Assembly: GCF_027988105.1 (NCBI RefSeq)
Contig: NZ_JAQJZJ010000003.1
Coordinates: forward strand, 372,001 to 436,000
Source of the DNA: Pseudomonas aestuarii
GTDB lineage: Bacteria > Pseudomonadota > Gammaproteobacteria > Pseudomonadales > Pseudomonadaceae
Reading direction: 5' to 3'
DNA length: 64,000 nucleotides
Below are positions 1 to 9,468 of this stretch, piece by piece. A program made the translations under genes and the position numbers. The notes below the pieces were generated by a model. It searched no databases and was not told the origin of the DNA. It saw only the letters and a list, made by a program, of their open reading frames with translations. Every line of letters starts with the position of its first letter. Position 1 is the first letter of the stretch.

Positions 1-2612
1 ACGATGTACATGGTCACGATCGCGGCCAGGATCAGCAGCAAGGTGCTCGACAGCGAGGCGCGGAAGGCCTCGGCCGCGCCCTGAAACTGGCTGTGCACCC
101 CGCCCGGCAGACCGATGTCCTGCTCTACCCGTTCGATCAGCGCCACCGCCTCGCCGAGGGACACCCCCTCAGCCAGGTTGAACGACAGGGTCGCCGCCGG
201 GAACTGACCGATATGGTTGATCAGCAGGCTGGCGGCGCGCTCGTCGATACGCGCCAGCGACGACAAGGGGACTTGCCCGCCGTCGGCCGTGGCCACGTGG
301 ATCTGCCGCAGCGCGGCCGGGCCGATGCTGCCGGCGTTCTGGCTCTCCAGCACCACCCGGTACTGGCTGGCCTGGGTATAGATGGTGGAGATCTGCCGCT
401 GGCCGAAGGCGTCGTAGAGCGCGTTGTCGATGTCGGCGATGCTCACGCCGAGGCGCCCGGCAATGTCCCGGTCGATCTGCAGGTACACCTGCAGGCCGCG
501 ACTTTGCAGGTCGCTGGCCACATCGTTGAGTTGCGGCTGCTGACGCAGCGCGGCGACCAGCTTGGGCACCCATTGCTCCAGCAATGCCTGCTCCGGCGAC
601 TCCAGGCTGAACTGGAACTGGGTGCGGCTGACTCTATCCTCGATGGTCAGGTCCTGCACCGGCTGCAGGTACAGCTCGATGCCGGGCAGGCGGGCCAGTT
701 GCGGACGCAGGCGCTCGATCACCTGGCTGGCGCTGACATCGCGCTCGGCATGCGGCTTGAGGTTGATCAGCAGGCGCCCGCTGTTGAGGGTCGGGTTGTC
801 GCCATCCACGCCAATGTAGGACGACAGGCTGACCACCGCCGGATCCGCCAGGATCACCTCGGCCAGGCGCTGCTGGCGCTCGCTCATGGCGGCGAAGGAT
901 ATCGACTGCGGCGCCTCGGAAATGCCCTGGATCACCCCGGTGTCCTGCACCGGAAAGAAACCCTTGGGCACGGCCAGGTACAGCAGCACGGTCAGGCCCA
1001 GGGTGGCGATGGCCACAAGCAGCGTCAGCGGCTGACGCTTGAGCACCCACTGCAGCCAGCTGCCGTAGCGCGCGATCATGCCGTCGATAACCGCGCCACT
1101 GGCCCGATAGAAGCGACCCTGCTGCGCCACCGGCTCACGCTTGAGCAGACGTGCGCACATCATCGGCGTCAGCGTCAGCGACACCACCAGGGAAATCAGG
1201 ATGGCCACCGCCAGGGTGATGGCGAACTCGCGGAACAGTCGGCCCACCACATCGGCCATGAACAACAGTGGAATCAGCACCGCGATCAACGAGATGGTCA
1301 GCGAGATCAGGGTGAAGCCGATCTGCCTGGCGCCCTTGAGCGCCGCATTCAGCGGGGTTTCCCCGGCTTCCAGGTGGCGGGCGATGTTTTCCAGCATGAC
1401 GATGGCGTCGTCGACCACGAAACCGGTGGCGATGGTCAGGGCCATCAGGGTCAGGTTGTTGATGGTGAAGCCAGCCAGGTACATCACGCCGAAGGTGCCG
1501 ATCAGCGACAACGGCACCACTATCGACGGAATAATGGTCGCCGCCAGCTTGCGCAGGAACAGGAAGGTCACCAGCACCACCAGCAGCACCGCCAGCAGCA
1601 ATTCGTGCTGCACGTCCCTCACTGCGGCGCGAATGGTCTGGGTACGGTCGGTCAGCACACTGACCTCGACAGTGGCCGGCAAGCCTGCGGTGAGGCTGGG
1701 CAGCAAGGCCTGGATCCGCTCGACCACCTCGATCACATTGGCGCCGGGCTGGCGCTGTACATTGACCAGCACGGCCTCGTTGCGATTGGCCCAGGCCGCC
1801 AGACGATTGTTTTCCGCACCGTCGATGATCTCGGCGACATCCTTCAGGCGCAGCGCCGCGCCGTCCCGATAACTCAAGATCAGCTCGCGGTACTCGTCCG
1901 GGGATTTCAGCTGGTCGTTGGCATCAAGTTGCGAGACCCGGGTCGGCCCGTCGAAGTTGCCCTTGGGCTGGTTGACGTTGCTCGCGGTGATCAGGTTGCG
2001 CACATCGGCCAGGTTCAGGCCATAGGCGGCCAGGGCTTGCGGATTGACCCGGATGCGTACCGCCGGACGTTGACCGCCGGCCAGGGTGACCAGGCCGACG
2101 CCACTGGTTTGCGCCAGCTTCTGCGCCAGGCGGGTATCGACCAGATCGAACACCTGCGGCAACGGCAGAGTGGCCGAACGAATCGCCAGGGTCAGCACCG
2201 GGGTATCCGCCGGGTTGACCTTGTTGTACACCGGAGGCGCCGGCAGATCGCCGGGCAGCAGGTTGCTCGCGCCGTTGATCGCCGCCTGCACCTCCTGCTC
2301 GGCGACGTCCAGTTGCACCTGCAGATTGAAGCGCAGAGTGATCACCGAGGCGCCCGCCGAACTGCTCGAGGACAGCTGCTGCAAGCCCGCCATCTGGCCG
2401 AACTGGCGCTCCAGTGGCGCGGTCACCGCACTGGTCATCACGTCCGGGCTGGCGCCGGGATACAGGGTCATGACGCGAATGGTCGGGTAATCCACCTCGG
2501 GCAGCGCCGACACCGGCAACATGCGGTAGGCGATCAGGCCGCTGAGGAAGATCGCCAGCATGATCAGGGTAGTGGCGACCGGGCGCAGGATGAACAGACG
2601 GGAAGCGTTCAT
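1..2612 (-). CDS. muxB: RND efflux permease MuxB/MdtB-like, partial (C-terminus beyond left edge)
   Basis: This is an inner-membrane proton-driven RND pump that extrudes drugs together with a periplasmic adaptor and an outer-membrane channel. About 870 of the usual 1,040 residues are present and no stop codon falls in the window. The N-terminus reads [16 protein letters not shown]. It is followed by [19 protein letters not shown] and by the TM4 proton-relay motif [13 protein letters not shown] with paired aspartates. The start ATG overlaps the stop of the adaptor gene (ATGA), so the two are co-translated. Its place directly after the adaptor fits the first permease (MuxB/MdtB) of the two-permease MuxABC or MdtABC systems. 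The second permease and OpmB would lie to the left. Confidence 0.9.
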   Translation of the reverse strand, partial: MNASRLFILRPVATTLIMLAIFLSGLIAYRMLPVSALPEVDYPTIRVMTLYPGASPDVMTSAVTAPLERQFGQMAGLQQLSSSSSAGASVITLRFNLQVQLDVAEQEVQAAINGASNLLPGDLPAPPVYNKVNPADTPVLTLAIRSATLPLPQVFDLVDTRLAQKLAQTSGVGLVTLAGGQRPAVRIRVNPQALAAYGLNLADVRNLITASNVNQPKGNFDGPTRVSQLDANDQLKSPDEYRELILSYRDGAALRLKDVAEIIDGAENNRLAAWANRNEAVLVNVQRQPGANVIEVVERIQALLPSLTAGLPATVEVSVLTDRTQTIRAAVRDVQHELLLAVLLVVLVTFLFLRKLAATIIPSIVVPLSLIGTFGVMYLAGFTINNLTLMALTIATGFVVDDAIVMLENIARHLEAGETPLNAALKGARQIGFTLISLTISLIAVLIPLLFMADVVGRLFREFAITLAVAILISLVVSLTLTPMMCARLLKREPVAQQGRFYRASGAVIDGMIARYGSWLQWVLKRQPLTLLVAIATLGLTVLLYLAVPKGFFPVQDTGVIQGISEAPQSISFAAMSERQQRLAEVILADPAVVSLSSYIGVDGDNPTLNSGRLLINLKPHAERDVSASQVIERLRPQLARLPGIELYLQPVQDLTIEDRVSRTQFQFSLESPEQALLEQWVPKLVAALRQQPQLNDVASDLQSRGLQVYLQIDRDIAGRLGVSIADIDNALYDAFGQRQISTIYTQASQYRVVLESQNAGSIGPAALRQIHVATADGGQVPLSSLARIDERAASLLINHIGQFPAATLSFNLAEGVSLGEAVALIERVEQDIGLPGGVHSQFQGAAEAFRASLSSTLLLILAAIVTMYI

Positions 2613-3820
2613 GCGTCTGCCAGAGTCCGCACGCGGGTTTGCTTGGCGGTCGGTGCCTGGCTTTCGCCGACCACCTCGACGGCGCTGCCATCGCGCAGGC
2701 GGTCGGTGCCCTCCAGCACCAGGCGTTCGCCCACCGCGACGCCCTCCTCGATCAGCGTCAGCTGGCCATTGCTCGGCCCCGCCACGATCGGCCGCACCTG
2801 CACCTTGTCTTGTTCATCGATCACATAGACGAAGGTGCCGCGGGCACCGAACTGCAAGGCCGCTGCGGGAATCAGCAGGGCCTGTTCGCGGGTCTCCACC
2901 AGCAGGCGGACGTTGACGAACTGATTGGGAAACAGCAGCTCTTCGGCATTCTCGAAGCGGGCCTTGAGCTTGACCGTGCCGGTGGCGGTATCGATCAGGT
3001 TATCCAGGCTGTCCAGATACCCTTCGGCCAGCTTGAGTGTATCGCTGCGGTCCCAGGCCTCGACGCGCAAGCGCTGCCCTGCCCTGAACTGGCGCAACAC
3101 TGCCGGCAACTCGGCCTCGGGCAAGGTGAACATCAGGGAAATTGGCAGGGTCTGGGTAATCACCACCAGCGGCAGGGCATCACCGGATTTGACCAGGTTG
3201 CCGCGATCCACCTGACGCAGGCCGAGCCGCCCACTGATGGGCGCGCGCACCTGGGTGAAGTCGAGGTTCAGACGCGCCTCGGCGACTGCCGCCTGGTTGC
3301 TCTTGAGGGTGCCGCGGTACTGGTTGACCAGGGCCTGCTGGGTGTCGAGGGTCTGCTTGGCGATCGAGTCTTCGGCGTACAGGCCACGGTAACGGCCCAG
3401 ATCCAACTCGGCATTGCGCAACTGCGCCTGATTTTCCTGCTGCAGCCCCAGAGCCTGTTGCAGGGCCACTTCATAAGGCCGCGGATCGATCACTGCGAGC
3501 AGATCACCGGCCTTGACCCGCTGACCATCGGCGAACAGCAACTCGACCAGCTCACCTTCCACCCGGCCACGCACATTGACCGTGTTGTAGGCGGTCACGG
3601 TGCCCAGGGCCTTCAGCTCGATCGGGAAACTGCCTTGCGTGACAGTCGCTACCCGCACCGGCACCGCGCCACCATCGCCCCAACGACCGCCGGCCTGGCT
3701 CTGCGGTTTTGCGGGCCAGAACCACCAGATCAGCACGAGCAGAAGCGCCAACAGCATCAGGCCAATCAGCCATTGGCGTGACGGCTTCGAAGTACGGGGG
3801 ATTGCAGTTGTTTCAGGCAT
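2609..3820 (-). CDS. muxA: RND efflux periplasmic adaptor MuxA/MdtA-like
   Basis: This is a membrane-fusion (HlyD/AcrA family) protein of 403 residues that links the RND permease to the outer-membrane channel. An N-terminal anchor segment spans about residues 19-36 ([19 protein letters not shown]). It is followed by a barrel-sandwich part ([20 protein letters not shown]), an alpha-helical hairpin around residues 110-170, and the second lipoyl half ([21 protein letters not shown]). The gene overlaps the permease start by 4 nt, so it is the first gene of the operon. MuxA is chosen over other adaptors because of the MdtA-like sequence and the MdtB-like partner. No adjacent local regulator is seen. 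Confidence 0.9.
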   Translation of the reverse strand: MPETTAIPRTSKPSRQWLIGLMLLALLLVLIWWFWPAKPQSQAGGRWGDGGAVPVRVATVTQGSFPIELKALGTVTAYNTVNVRGRVEGELVELLFADGQRVKAGDLLAVIDPRPYEVALQQALGLQQENQAQLRNAELDLGRYRGLYAEDSIAKQTLDTQQALVNQYRGTLKSNQAAVAEARLNLDFTQVRAPISGRLGLRQVDRGNLVKSGDALPLVVITQTLPISLMFTLPEAELPAVLRQFRAGQRLRVEAWDRSDTLKLAEGYLDSLDNLIDTATGTVKLKARFENAEELLFPNQFVNVRLLVETREQALLIPAAALQFGARGTFVYVIDEQDKVQVRPIVAGPSNGQLTLIEEGVAVGERLVLEGTDRLRDGSAVEVVGESQAPTAKQTRVRTLADA

Positions 3821-3933
3821 GGCTGGATCACTTCCTTGGAATGCCTGAACGATAAGCAGTGTCAGGCATGAAGCAAAGCCTCTTTACCGGCTATTTACCT
3901 CCAGCTGACGTGCTAAGCCCCTGAGCCACAACT

Positions 3934-3958
3934 GAAAACGGCCTCCAAGGGAGGCCGT
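3934..3958 (-). terminator. Rho-independent terminator of tpx
   Basis: A perfect 9-bp stem (ACGGCCTCC / GGAGGCCGT) with a 3-nt loop lies 19 nt after the tpx stop. It is followed on the minus strand by a short T-run (TTTTC). Confidence 0.75.
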
Positions 3959-3976
3959 CGGCTGTGTTGCCGGGTA

Positions 3977-4477
3977 TTACTTGAGCACGCTCAGCGCCGC
4001 CTCGTAATTCGGCTCGTTGCCGATCTCGGCAACCAGCTCGCTGTGCAGGACCTTGTCGTTCTCATCCAGCACCACCACGGCGCGGGCGGCAACGCCGACC
4101 AACGGGCCGTCGGCGATGGCGACGCCGTAGTCCTTGAGAAACTCGCCGCCGCGCATGGTCGACAGGTTGACCACGTTGTCCAGGCCTTCGGCGCCACAGA
4201 AGCGCGCCTGGGCGAACGGCAGGTCGGCGGAGATACACAGGACTACGGTGTTATTCAGCTTGCTGGCCCGGGCGTTGAAGGAGCGTACCGAGGTCGCGCA
4301 GGTCGGGGTGTCGATGCTGGGGAAAATATTCAGCACTTTACGCTTGCCGGCCAGGCTGGCCAAGCTGACATCGGCCAGATCGGTGCCGACCAGGGTGAAG
4401 GCCGGGGCTTGCTGACCGACTTGCGGCAGCTGACCATCGACCTGTACCGGATTGCCATGCAGGGTTACTTGAGCCAT
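3977..4477 (-). CDS. tpx: Thiol peroxidase Tpx
   Basis: This is an atypical 2-Cys peroxiredoxin that reduces peroxides, especially lipid hydroperoxides, with electrons from thioredoxin. The protein is 166 residues, the family's normal length. The peroxidatic cysteine is C60 in [13 protein letters not shown] and the resolving cysteine is C94 in AQARFCGAE, matching C61 and C95 of E. coli. The start at [11 protein letters not shown] is chosen because GAGGAAA lies just upstream and it matches the family start. The frame is open further upstream but gives a 32-residue extension with no family support. The gene is monocistronic with its own terminator. Confidence 0.96.
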   Translation of the reverse strand: MAQVTLHGNPVQVDGQLPQVGQQAPAFTLVGTDLADVSLASLAGKRKVLNIFPSIDTPTCATSVRSFNARASKLNNTVVLCISADLPFAQARFCGAEGLDNVVNLSTMRGGEFLKDYGVAIADGPLVGVAARAVVVLDENDKVLHSELVAEIGNEPNYEAALSVLK

Positions 4478-4613
4478 TGAGATTTCCTCTCTCGGTCTGG
4501 GAATGAAAGCGAATGAAGAGTTAAGCATGCCATCGATAAAAAAACCCGGAAACACGGTTTTTCCTGGCGCCACCAGGTGCTGAACGGCCTCGTGCCTGTC
4601 GGTTTATGGACAC

Positions 4614-4681
4614 CTGTAGGAGCGGCCCATGGCCGCGAGGGATTTTGAGGGCATGGAACCAGGCGTCCACCGCGCCTACAG
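4614..4681. repeat. REP-type palindromic doublet
   Basis: Two inverted units, CTGTAGGAGCGG and CCGCGCCTACAG, bound a 68-nt element between tpx and the AcuI gene. The left unit, with GGCCGCGAGG downstream, looks like the common Pseudomonas REP core (GTAGGAGCGG...CCGCGA). The ends match at 11 of 12 positions as inverted repeats. Apart from this and the hairpin at 4733-4763, I see nothing in the 349-nt gap at 4478-4826. Confidence 0.6.
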
Positions 4682-4732
4682 AACGCGTCATAACCCATAA
4701 AATCGGAGACATACGAATTGGTTGATAGGAGA

Positions 4733-4763
4733 GTCTTTATCCGCGCACTTCGCGGATAAAGAC
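4733..4763. repeat. Perfect 13-bp inverted repeat (hairpin)
   Basis: GTCTTTATCCGCG and its exact complement flank the 5-nt loop CACTT. The hairpin lies just downstream of the minus-strand AcuI/YhdH gene. No T-run follows on either strand, so it is not a standard terminator. It may protect the mRNA 3' end or belong to the neighbouring REP cluster. Confidence 0.6.
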
Positions 4764-4826
4764 CAGCCGTCCACGCCGCGCCTGCAGGGGACAGATACCC
4801 CATGCTCCAGATGGTACAGCGCCTTA

Positions 4827-5825
4827 TCAGTCCACCCGCACCAGTACCCGGCCAACCAGCTTGCCGGCGATTATCTGGCCGATGGCCTCGGGCAACTGCT
4901 GCAGACTGACTTCAGTCACCAAATGCTCGAGGTCGTCGAGCTTCCATTGCAGCGAGAGCTTGTCCCACATGGAGGCTTTGACCACCAGCGGCAGCTCGAC
5001 CGAGTCGACCCCCAACAGGTTGACCCCACGCAGAATGAACGGCAGCACGCTGCCCTTGAACGCCACCCCGGCAGTCAACCCGCAGCAAGCGGCGCTGCCA
5101 CCGTAGCGCAGCGACTTGACCACATTGAACAGGATATCGCCGCCGACGGTATCCACCGCCGCCGCCCATTGTTCCTTGAGCAGCGGACGCTCCGCACCCT
5201 CCTGCAGTTCGCTACGCGGGACTATCTGTCGTGCACCCAGGCTCTTGAGGAACTCGCCCTGCTCGGCCTTGCCAGTGGACGCCGCCACGCTGAAGCCAAG
5301 CTTGCTCAGCAAGGCCACGGCAACGCTGCCAACGCCGCCGGTCGCCCCCGTCACCAGCACAGGCCCGGCATCCGGGAGCACGCCGGCTTGCTCGAGCTTG
5401 GCGACGCAGAGCGCAGCAGTCAGGCCCGCGGTACCCAGCACCATGGCTTCACGCAGGGACAAGCCTTGCGGTCGTTTCAGCGCCCAGGCCGACGGAATTC
5501 GAATGTATTGAGCAAAGCCGCCCGCGGTATTCATACCCAGGTCATAGCCGGTCACAATCACTTCATCGCCCACGCTGAATTCGGCGACGCTCGACTGCTC
5601 GACCACGCCCGCCGCATCGATGCCGGGCGTATGCGGAAAATGTTTGGTCACGCCACGATTACCAGTGGCGGACAGGGCATCCTTGTAGTTCAACGACGAG
5701 TAGCGAACCCGGATCAACAGCTCGCCGGCCGGCAGTTCGTCGATAGTGCGCTGGACAATCGCTTGTTCGAACTCGCCCGTCGCACTTGCGCGGGCCTGCA
5801 GTGCTGTGAACATGGTCATCTTCAT
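4827..5825 (-). CDS. acuI: AcuI/YhdH-type NADPH-dependent acryloyl-CoA reductase (MDR family)
   Basis: This is a zinc-independent medium-chain dehydrogenase/reductase of the YhdH/AcuI group, which reduces acryloyl-CoA to propionyl-CoA with NADPH. It has a GroES-like N-terminal half (VRYSSLNYKDALSATGNRGV, then PHTPGIDAAGVV). A Rossmann motif, VTGATGGVGSVAV, lies near residue 157, and the specific DTVGGDILFN segment follows. The length of 332 residues is normal. Two in-frame ATGs compete for the start. The second (at 5819) has AGGGG at better spacing and would give 330 residues. Substrate specificity is inferred from the family only. Confidence 0.85.
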   Translation of the reverse strand: MKMTMFTALQARASATGEFEQAIVQRTIDELPAGELLIRVRYSSLNYKDALSATGNRGVTKHFPHTPGIDAAGVVEQSSVAEFSVGDEVIVTGYDLGMNTAGGFAQYIRIPSAWALKRPQGLSLREAMVLGTAGLTAALCVAKLEQAGVLPDAGPVLVTGATGGVGSVAVALLSKLGFSVAASTGKAEQGEFLKSLGARQIVPRSELQEGAERPLLKEQWAAAVDTVGGDILFNVVKSLRYGGSAACCGLTAGVAFKGSVLPFILRGVNLLGVDSVELPLVVKASMWDKLSLQWKLDDLEHLVTEVSLQQLPEAIGQIIAGKLVGRVLVRVD

Positions 5826-5844
5826 CCCCTAGGGTAAAAGTGGA

Positions 5845-6864
5845 TTACCAGAAACGCTGCTGATTCAGGCGGCTTAGCCAATTCAAGCTGAAACGATCCA
5901 GGGCTATGCTGGCCGCCAAGCCGACACGTTCCTGCAAGCTTTTCTTCTCAACGTAGTGCAAGTGAAACAGCTCAGCCTGCTGGGCCCGCTCAGCCAGGTA
6001 TTCGTCGCTGGTCTTGAGTTCATCGACCAGTTGTTTTTCCAGCGCGGCCAGGCCCAGCCAGACTTCGCCGGTGGCGATGTCGTCGATGTCCAGTTGCGGC
6101 CGATAGCGGGCCACGAAGTTCTTGAACAGCTCATGGATGACTTCCAGGTCTTCCTGGAATTTCTCCCGGCCCTTCTCGGTATTTTCGCCAAAGATGGTCA
6201 GGGTGCGCTTGTACTCGCCAGCGGTAAGCACCTCGAAATCGATGTCGTGCTTTTTAAGCAGGCGGTGCACGTTGGGCAACTGGGCCACCACACCGATGGA
6301 ACCGAGCATGGCAAAGGGTGCGGAAATAATCTTCTCAGCGATACAGGCCATCATGTAGCCGCCGCTGGCCGCGACTTTATCGATGCAGATGGTCAGCGGG
6401 ATGCCGGCCTGGCGAATACGCACCAGTTGCGAGCTGGCCAGGCCATAGCTGTGGACCATGCCACCGCCGCTTTCCAGGCGCAGCACCACTTCATCCTCAG
6501 GTGTGGCCAGGCTCAGCAAGGCGGTAATTTCATGGCGCAAGCTGTCAGTGGCCGATGCCTTGATATCGCCATCGAAGTCCAGGACAAATACCCGCGGTTT
6601 GTGCACCCCGGCTTTCTTCGCCAACTTGTCTGCCTTGGCCTCTTCCTTGTGCGCCGCCTTGAGCTGGTCCTTGTCCAGCACGGCCTGCTCGAGTCGTTGG
6701 CGCAGCTGCTTGTAGAAGTCGTTGAGCTTGTCCACCTGCAACTGCCCGCCAGCGCGCCGGCCCTTGCCGCGTGCTGCAACGGCCGCCAGCAGAATCACCA
6801 GAACAGCCACTACCAGCGTTACCGTTTTGGCCAAAAAGGCCGCATATTCTGCGAAAAACTCCAC
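5845..6864 (-). CDS. sohB: Membrane-anchored S49 serine protease SohB
   Basis: This is a periplasm-facing signal-peptide-peptidase-like protease of 339 residues. One N-terminal TM helix (about residues 9-30, LAKTVTLVVAVLVILLAAVAA) precedes a charged coiled stretch and the S49 domain. The nucleophile region is KVAASGGYMMAC and the general-base lysine is in GEYKRTLT. ESGGGMVHSYG is the conserved oxyanion-side segment. The start is a GTG at 6864 with GAGGGGAC 7-8 nt upstream. The frame is open further upstream but without a ribosome-binding site. The C-terminus (LNQQRFW) fits the family. Confidence 0.92.
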   Translation of the reverse strand: MEFFAEYAAFLAKTVTLVVAVLVILLAAVAARGKGRRAGGQLQVDKLNDFYKQLRQRLEQAVLDKDQLKAAHKEEAKADKLAKKAGVHKPRVFVLDFDGDIKASATDSLRHEITALLSLATPEDEVVLRLESGGGMVHSYGLASSQLVRIRQAGIPLTICIDKVAASGGYMMACIAEKIISAPFAMLGSIGVVAQLPNVHRLLKKHDIDFEVLTAGEYKRTLTIFGENTEKGREKFQEDLEVIHELFKNFVARYRPQLDIDDIATGEVWLGLAALEKQLVDELKTSDEYLAERAQQAELFHLHYVEKKSLQERVGLAASIALDRFSLNWLSRLNQQRFW

Positions 6865-7068
6865 GCATGTCCCCTCAATTATTGGTTGCTGCGCCCAGCG
6901 CCTGACACCGCTCGTTCTAATCAAGCATACCGACGCCACCGGCTGCCGGCCAGTTGCCTGGCGTGCAGGCATGAATGACAGCCCATAAATTCAAACAAGC
7001 GTATGTCTTTTCGTTGACAGCTCTACACGATCCTCATACGCTCGGCGAACTTTTACCGAACCAGGACA

Positions 7069-7788
7069 GTGGCTAACGTGGGCAGCATTTACCTGATCAG
7101 ACATGGCCAAGCTTCCTTCGGCGCCGCTGACTACGATGTGCTATCACCCATCGGCATTCGCCAGGCTGAAGTGCTGGGCGCACACCTGGCTGATCTCGGC
7201 ATTCGCATCGATCGCAGCCTGAGTGGCGCATTACGCCGCCAACAACACACCGCCAACGCGGCGATGAGCCAGTTGAGCAACAGCGGCCAGGCAATACCTG
7301 ATCTGCAGGTGGATGCCGCCTTCAACGAGTTCGATGCCGACGCGGTGATCCACCGCCTGCTTCCCGGCCTGCTTGACGAAGAACCCGAAGCCCTGCATGT
7401 GCTACGCAACGGGGCACAGAACCGCGCCGAGTTCCAACGTCTATTCTCATTGCTGATCGGCCGCTGGATCTCCGGCGAACACGACCAGCCCGGCCTGCAA
7501 AGCTGGCAGGCATTCGTCGAACAGGTCCAGGGTGGCCTGACCCGCCTGTTGCAACAGGCCGATCGCAAGCAGAACATCGCGATCTTCACCTCAGGCGGTA
7601 CCATCACCGCACTGTTGCAGTTGATCACCGGCGTACCGGCGGCCAAGGCCTTCGAACTGAATTGGCAAATCGTCAACACTTCACTGAGCTGCCTGAAATT
7701 TCGCGGCAGCCAAGTGAGCCTGGCTTCCTTCAACAGCCATGTGCATTTACAGCTGCTGAAGGAGCCGGAACTCATCACCTACCGCTGA
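7069..7788 (+). CDS. Histidine phosphatase superfamily protein (phosphoglycerate mutase-like)
   Basis: The protein is 239 residues and opens with the catalytic RHG motif (YLIRHGQASFG). The second histidine-side motif is replaced by the SGGTITALLQL region typical of this branch. It is likely a cytoplasmic phosphatase of unknown substrate. The start is a GTG at 7069. A second GTG at 7078 has AGGA at better spacing (about 10 nt), so the protein may be three residues shorter. It is followed 59 nt later by the SCP2 gene, and the same neighbours occur in other Pseudomonas. Confidence 0.85.
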   Translation: MANVGSIYLIRHGQASFGAADYDVLSPIGIRQAEVLGAHLADLGIRIDRSLSGALRRQQHTANAAMSQLSNSGQAIPDLQVDAAFNEFDADAVIHRLLPGLLDEEPEALHVLRNGAQNRAEFQRLFSLLIGRWISGEHDQPGLQSWQAFVEQVQGGLTRLLQQADRKQNIAIFTSGGTITALLQLITGVPAAKAFELNWQIVNTSLSCLKFRGSQVSLASFNSHVHLQLLKEPELITYR

Positions 7789-7847
7789 GTACCGGCCTAC
7801 CGCGCCCATAAGGGCGCGTGAAAACCCTGAAAACAAAGGAAGACATC

Positions 7848-8159
7848 ATGAGCGTTGCAGACATCATCAATACCATGCAGTCCAAGTTCAATGCCTCTGC
7901 CGCTGCGGGTCTGGACCTGGTGTTCCAGTTCAACATCGAAGACGGTGAGAACCACTACCTGGTCATCAAGGACGGCACCTGCGACGTCCAGCAAGGCGAT
8001 GCCGACAACGCCAGCGTGACCCTGATCATGGACAGCGAAACCCTCAAGGGTATCACCAGCGGCGAGACCGATGGCATGCAGGCCTTCATGGCCGGCAAGC
8101 TGCGCGCCGAAGGCGACATGATGCTGGCCATGAAGCTGGGTGAACTGTTCCCGGTCTAA
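7848..8159 (+). CDS. SCP2 sterol/lipid-transfer domain protein
   Basis: This is a stand-alone SCP2 domain of 103 residues. The family binds fatty acyl-CoA or other lipids in a hydrophobic tunnel. Typical segments are DLVFQFNIEDGENHYLVIKDG, then DNASVTLIMDSETLKGI and the C-terminal MAGKLRAEGDMMLAMKLGELF. The start at MSVADIINTMQ is supported by AAAGGAAGA 6-8 nt upstream. Its place between a phosphatase and acyl-CoA-linked genes suggests a part in lipid degradation or trafficking, which is inference. Confidence 0.92.
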   Translation: MSVADIINTMQSKFNASAAAGLDLVFQFNIEDGENHYLVIKDGTCDVQQGDADNASVTLIMDSETLKGITSGETDGMQAFMAGKLRAEGDMMLAMKLGELFPV

Positions 8160-8184
8160 GCTTGATTGAGTAGCCTCAGCGTAA

Positions 8185-8213
8185 AACCGGAGCCTGGTGC
8201 TCCGGTTTTTTTT
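8185..8213 (+). terminator. Rho-independent terminator after the SCP2 gene
   Basis: A 9-bp stem (AACCGGAGC / GCTCCGGTT) with a 5-nt loop is followed by eight T residues. It separates the SCP2 gene from the phosphotransferase-SDR pair. Confidence 0.9.
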
Positions 8214-8314
8214 CGCCTGCAGGCACACCTGCAGATCAATCAGGCTGCTTGATTGAGCGGCAACACGATCGCCTATAACGGCGTGTATTGCTTGTTACGG
8301 CCAGGGTGCAGTAT

Positions 8315-8333
8315 TAGATTGACCAATAATCTA
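8315..8333. promoter_or_regulatory. 19-bp palindrome, putative operator before the phosphotransferase gene
   Basis: TAGATTGACCAATAATCTA is a 6-bp inverted repeat (TAGATT / AATCTA) around a 7-nt centre. It lies 30 nt upstream of the ATG at 8364. The size and place suit an operator for a dimeric repressor. The cognate regulator is not identified in the window. Confidence 0.45.
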
Positions 8334-8363
8334 GGGCACCCATTATAAGCAGAAGGGATAAGC

Positions 8364-9431
8364 ATGGCGCTTACTGACCAGTCCACTCGTATCCGCGAGG
8401 GCGAAGAGCTCGACGCTGCGATCATCGATCCGTACCTCAAGGCGCATATAGCTGGCCTGACTGGCGAGCCACGGATCAGCCAGTTCCCCGGCGGCGCTTC
8501 GAACCTTACCTACCTGATCGAATATCCCGAGAAGGAATTCGTCCTGCGTCGACCGCCCTTTGGCCAGAAGGCCAAATCCGCTCACGATATGGGTCGCGAA
8601 TACCGCATTCTCAACCAGCTCTACGAGGCCTTCCCCTACTGCCCGAAAGCCTATGTGCACTGCACCGACGAAGCGGTGATCGGCGCCGAATTCTATGTAA
8701 TGGAACGGGTCAACGGCATCATCCTGCGCTCCGACATGCCGGCCGAGCTGAACCTCGATGCCGACAAGACCCGCCAGCTGTGCAAGAGCTTCATCGACAA
8801 GATGGTCGAGCTGCATAACGTCGACTACGCCGCTTGCGGTCTCGGCGACCTGGGTAAACCGGAGGGCTATGTAGAGCGGCAGATTGGCGGCTGGAGCGCT
8901 CGCTACGAGAAGGCCCTGACCCCTGACGCGCCATTGTGGGAGCCGGTCAAGGCCTGGCTGAAAGACAAGATGCCGGCCGACCACCCCAAATCGGCCATCG
9001 TGCATAACGATTACCGCTTCGACAACGTGATCCTCGACCCGCAAAACCCGATGCAGATCATCGGCGTGCTCGACTGGGAGCTGACCACCATTGGCGACCC
9101 ACTGATGGACCTGGGTAACACCCTTGCCTACTGGATCGAGGCCGACGACCCGGCGCCGGTGCAAATGATGCGCCGTCAGCCAAGCAATGCGCCCGGCATG
9201 CTCAGCCGTCAGGCGTTCGCCGACTACTACGCCGAACGCGCCGGCATCCAAATCAAGAGCATCGACTTCTACTACACCTACGGTCTGTTCCGCCTGGCGG
9301 GGATCGTGCAACAGATCTACTACCGCTATTACCACGGCCAGACCCAGGACAAACGTTTCGCCCAGTTCGTGCAGATGAACAAGCTGCTGGAACAGATGAG
9401 CCTGCAGGTCATCGCCAAGTCGCAGTTGTAA
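8364..9431 (+). CDS. APH-family phosphotransferase, ACAD10-like
   Basis: This 355-residue protein has the aminoglycoside-phosphotransferase/choline-kinase fold. The catalytic loop is IVHNDYRFDNVILD and the metal-binding DWELTTIGDPLMDLGN follows. The N-terminal SQFPGGASNLTYLIE and LRRPPFGQKAKSAHDMGREY are typical of the branch fused to or adjacent to acyl-CoA dehydrogenases (ACAD10/11 type). Its likely role is phosphorylation of a hydroxyacyl-CoA during fatty-acid degradation, inferred from ACAD10/11. It forms a pair with the SDR gene 37 nt downstream. The ATG follows AGAAGGGAT. Confidence 0.88.
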   Translation: MALTDQSTRIREGEELDAAIIDPYLKAHIAGLTGEPRISQFPGGASNLTYLIEYPEKEFVLRRPPFGQKAKSAHDMGREYRILNQLYEAFPYCPKAYVHCTDEAVIGAEFYVMERVNGIILRSDMPAELNLDADKTRQLCKSFIDKMVELHNVDYAACGLGDLGKPEGYVERQIGGWSARYEKALTPDAPLWEPVKAWLKDKMPADHPKSAIVHNDYRFDNVILDPQNPMQIIGVLDWELTTIGDPLMDLGNTLAYWIEADDPAPVQMMRRQPSNAPGMLSRQAFADYYAERAGIQIKSIDFYYTYGLFRLAGIVQQIYYRYYHGQTQDKRFAQFVQMNKLLEQMSLQVIAKSQL

Positions 9432-9468
9432 CAGGCCGAACAGGCCTTCAACCAGAAAGGAAATGCCC

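Noticed and set aside
93..2828. 911-codon open frame on the plus strand over muxB and muxA
   Set aside because: It is an antisense shadow of the RND genes at high GC. Its Gln/His/Arg-rich translation resembles no protein and it spans two genes.
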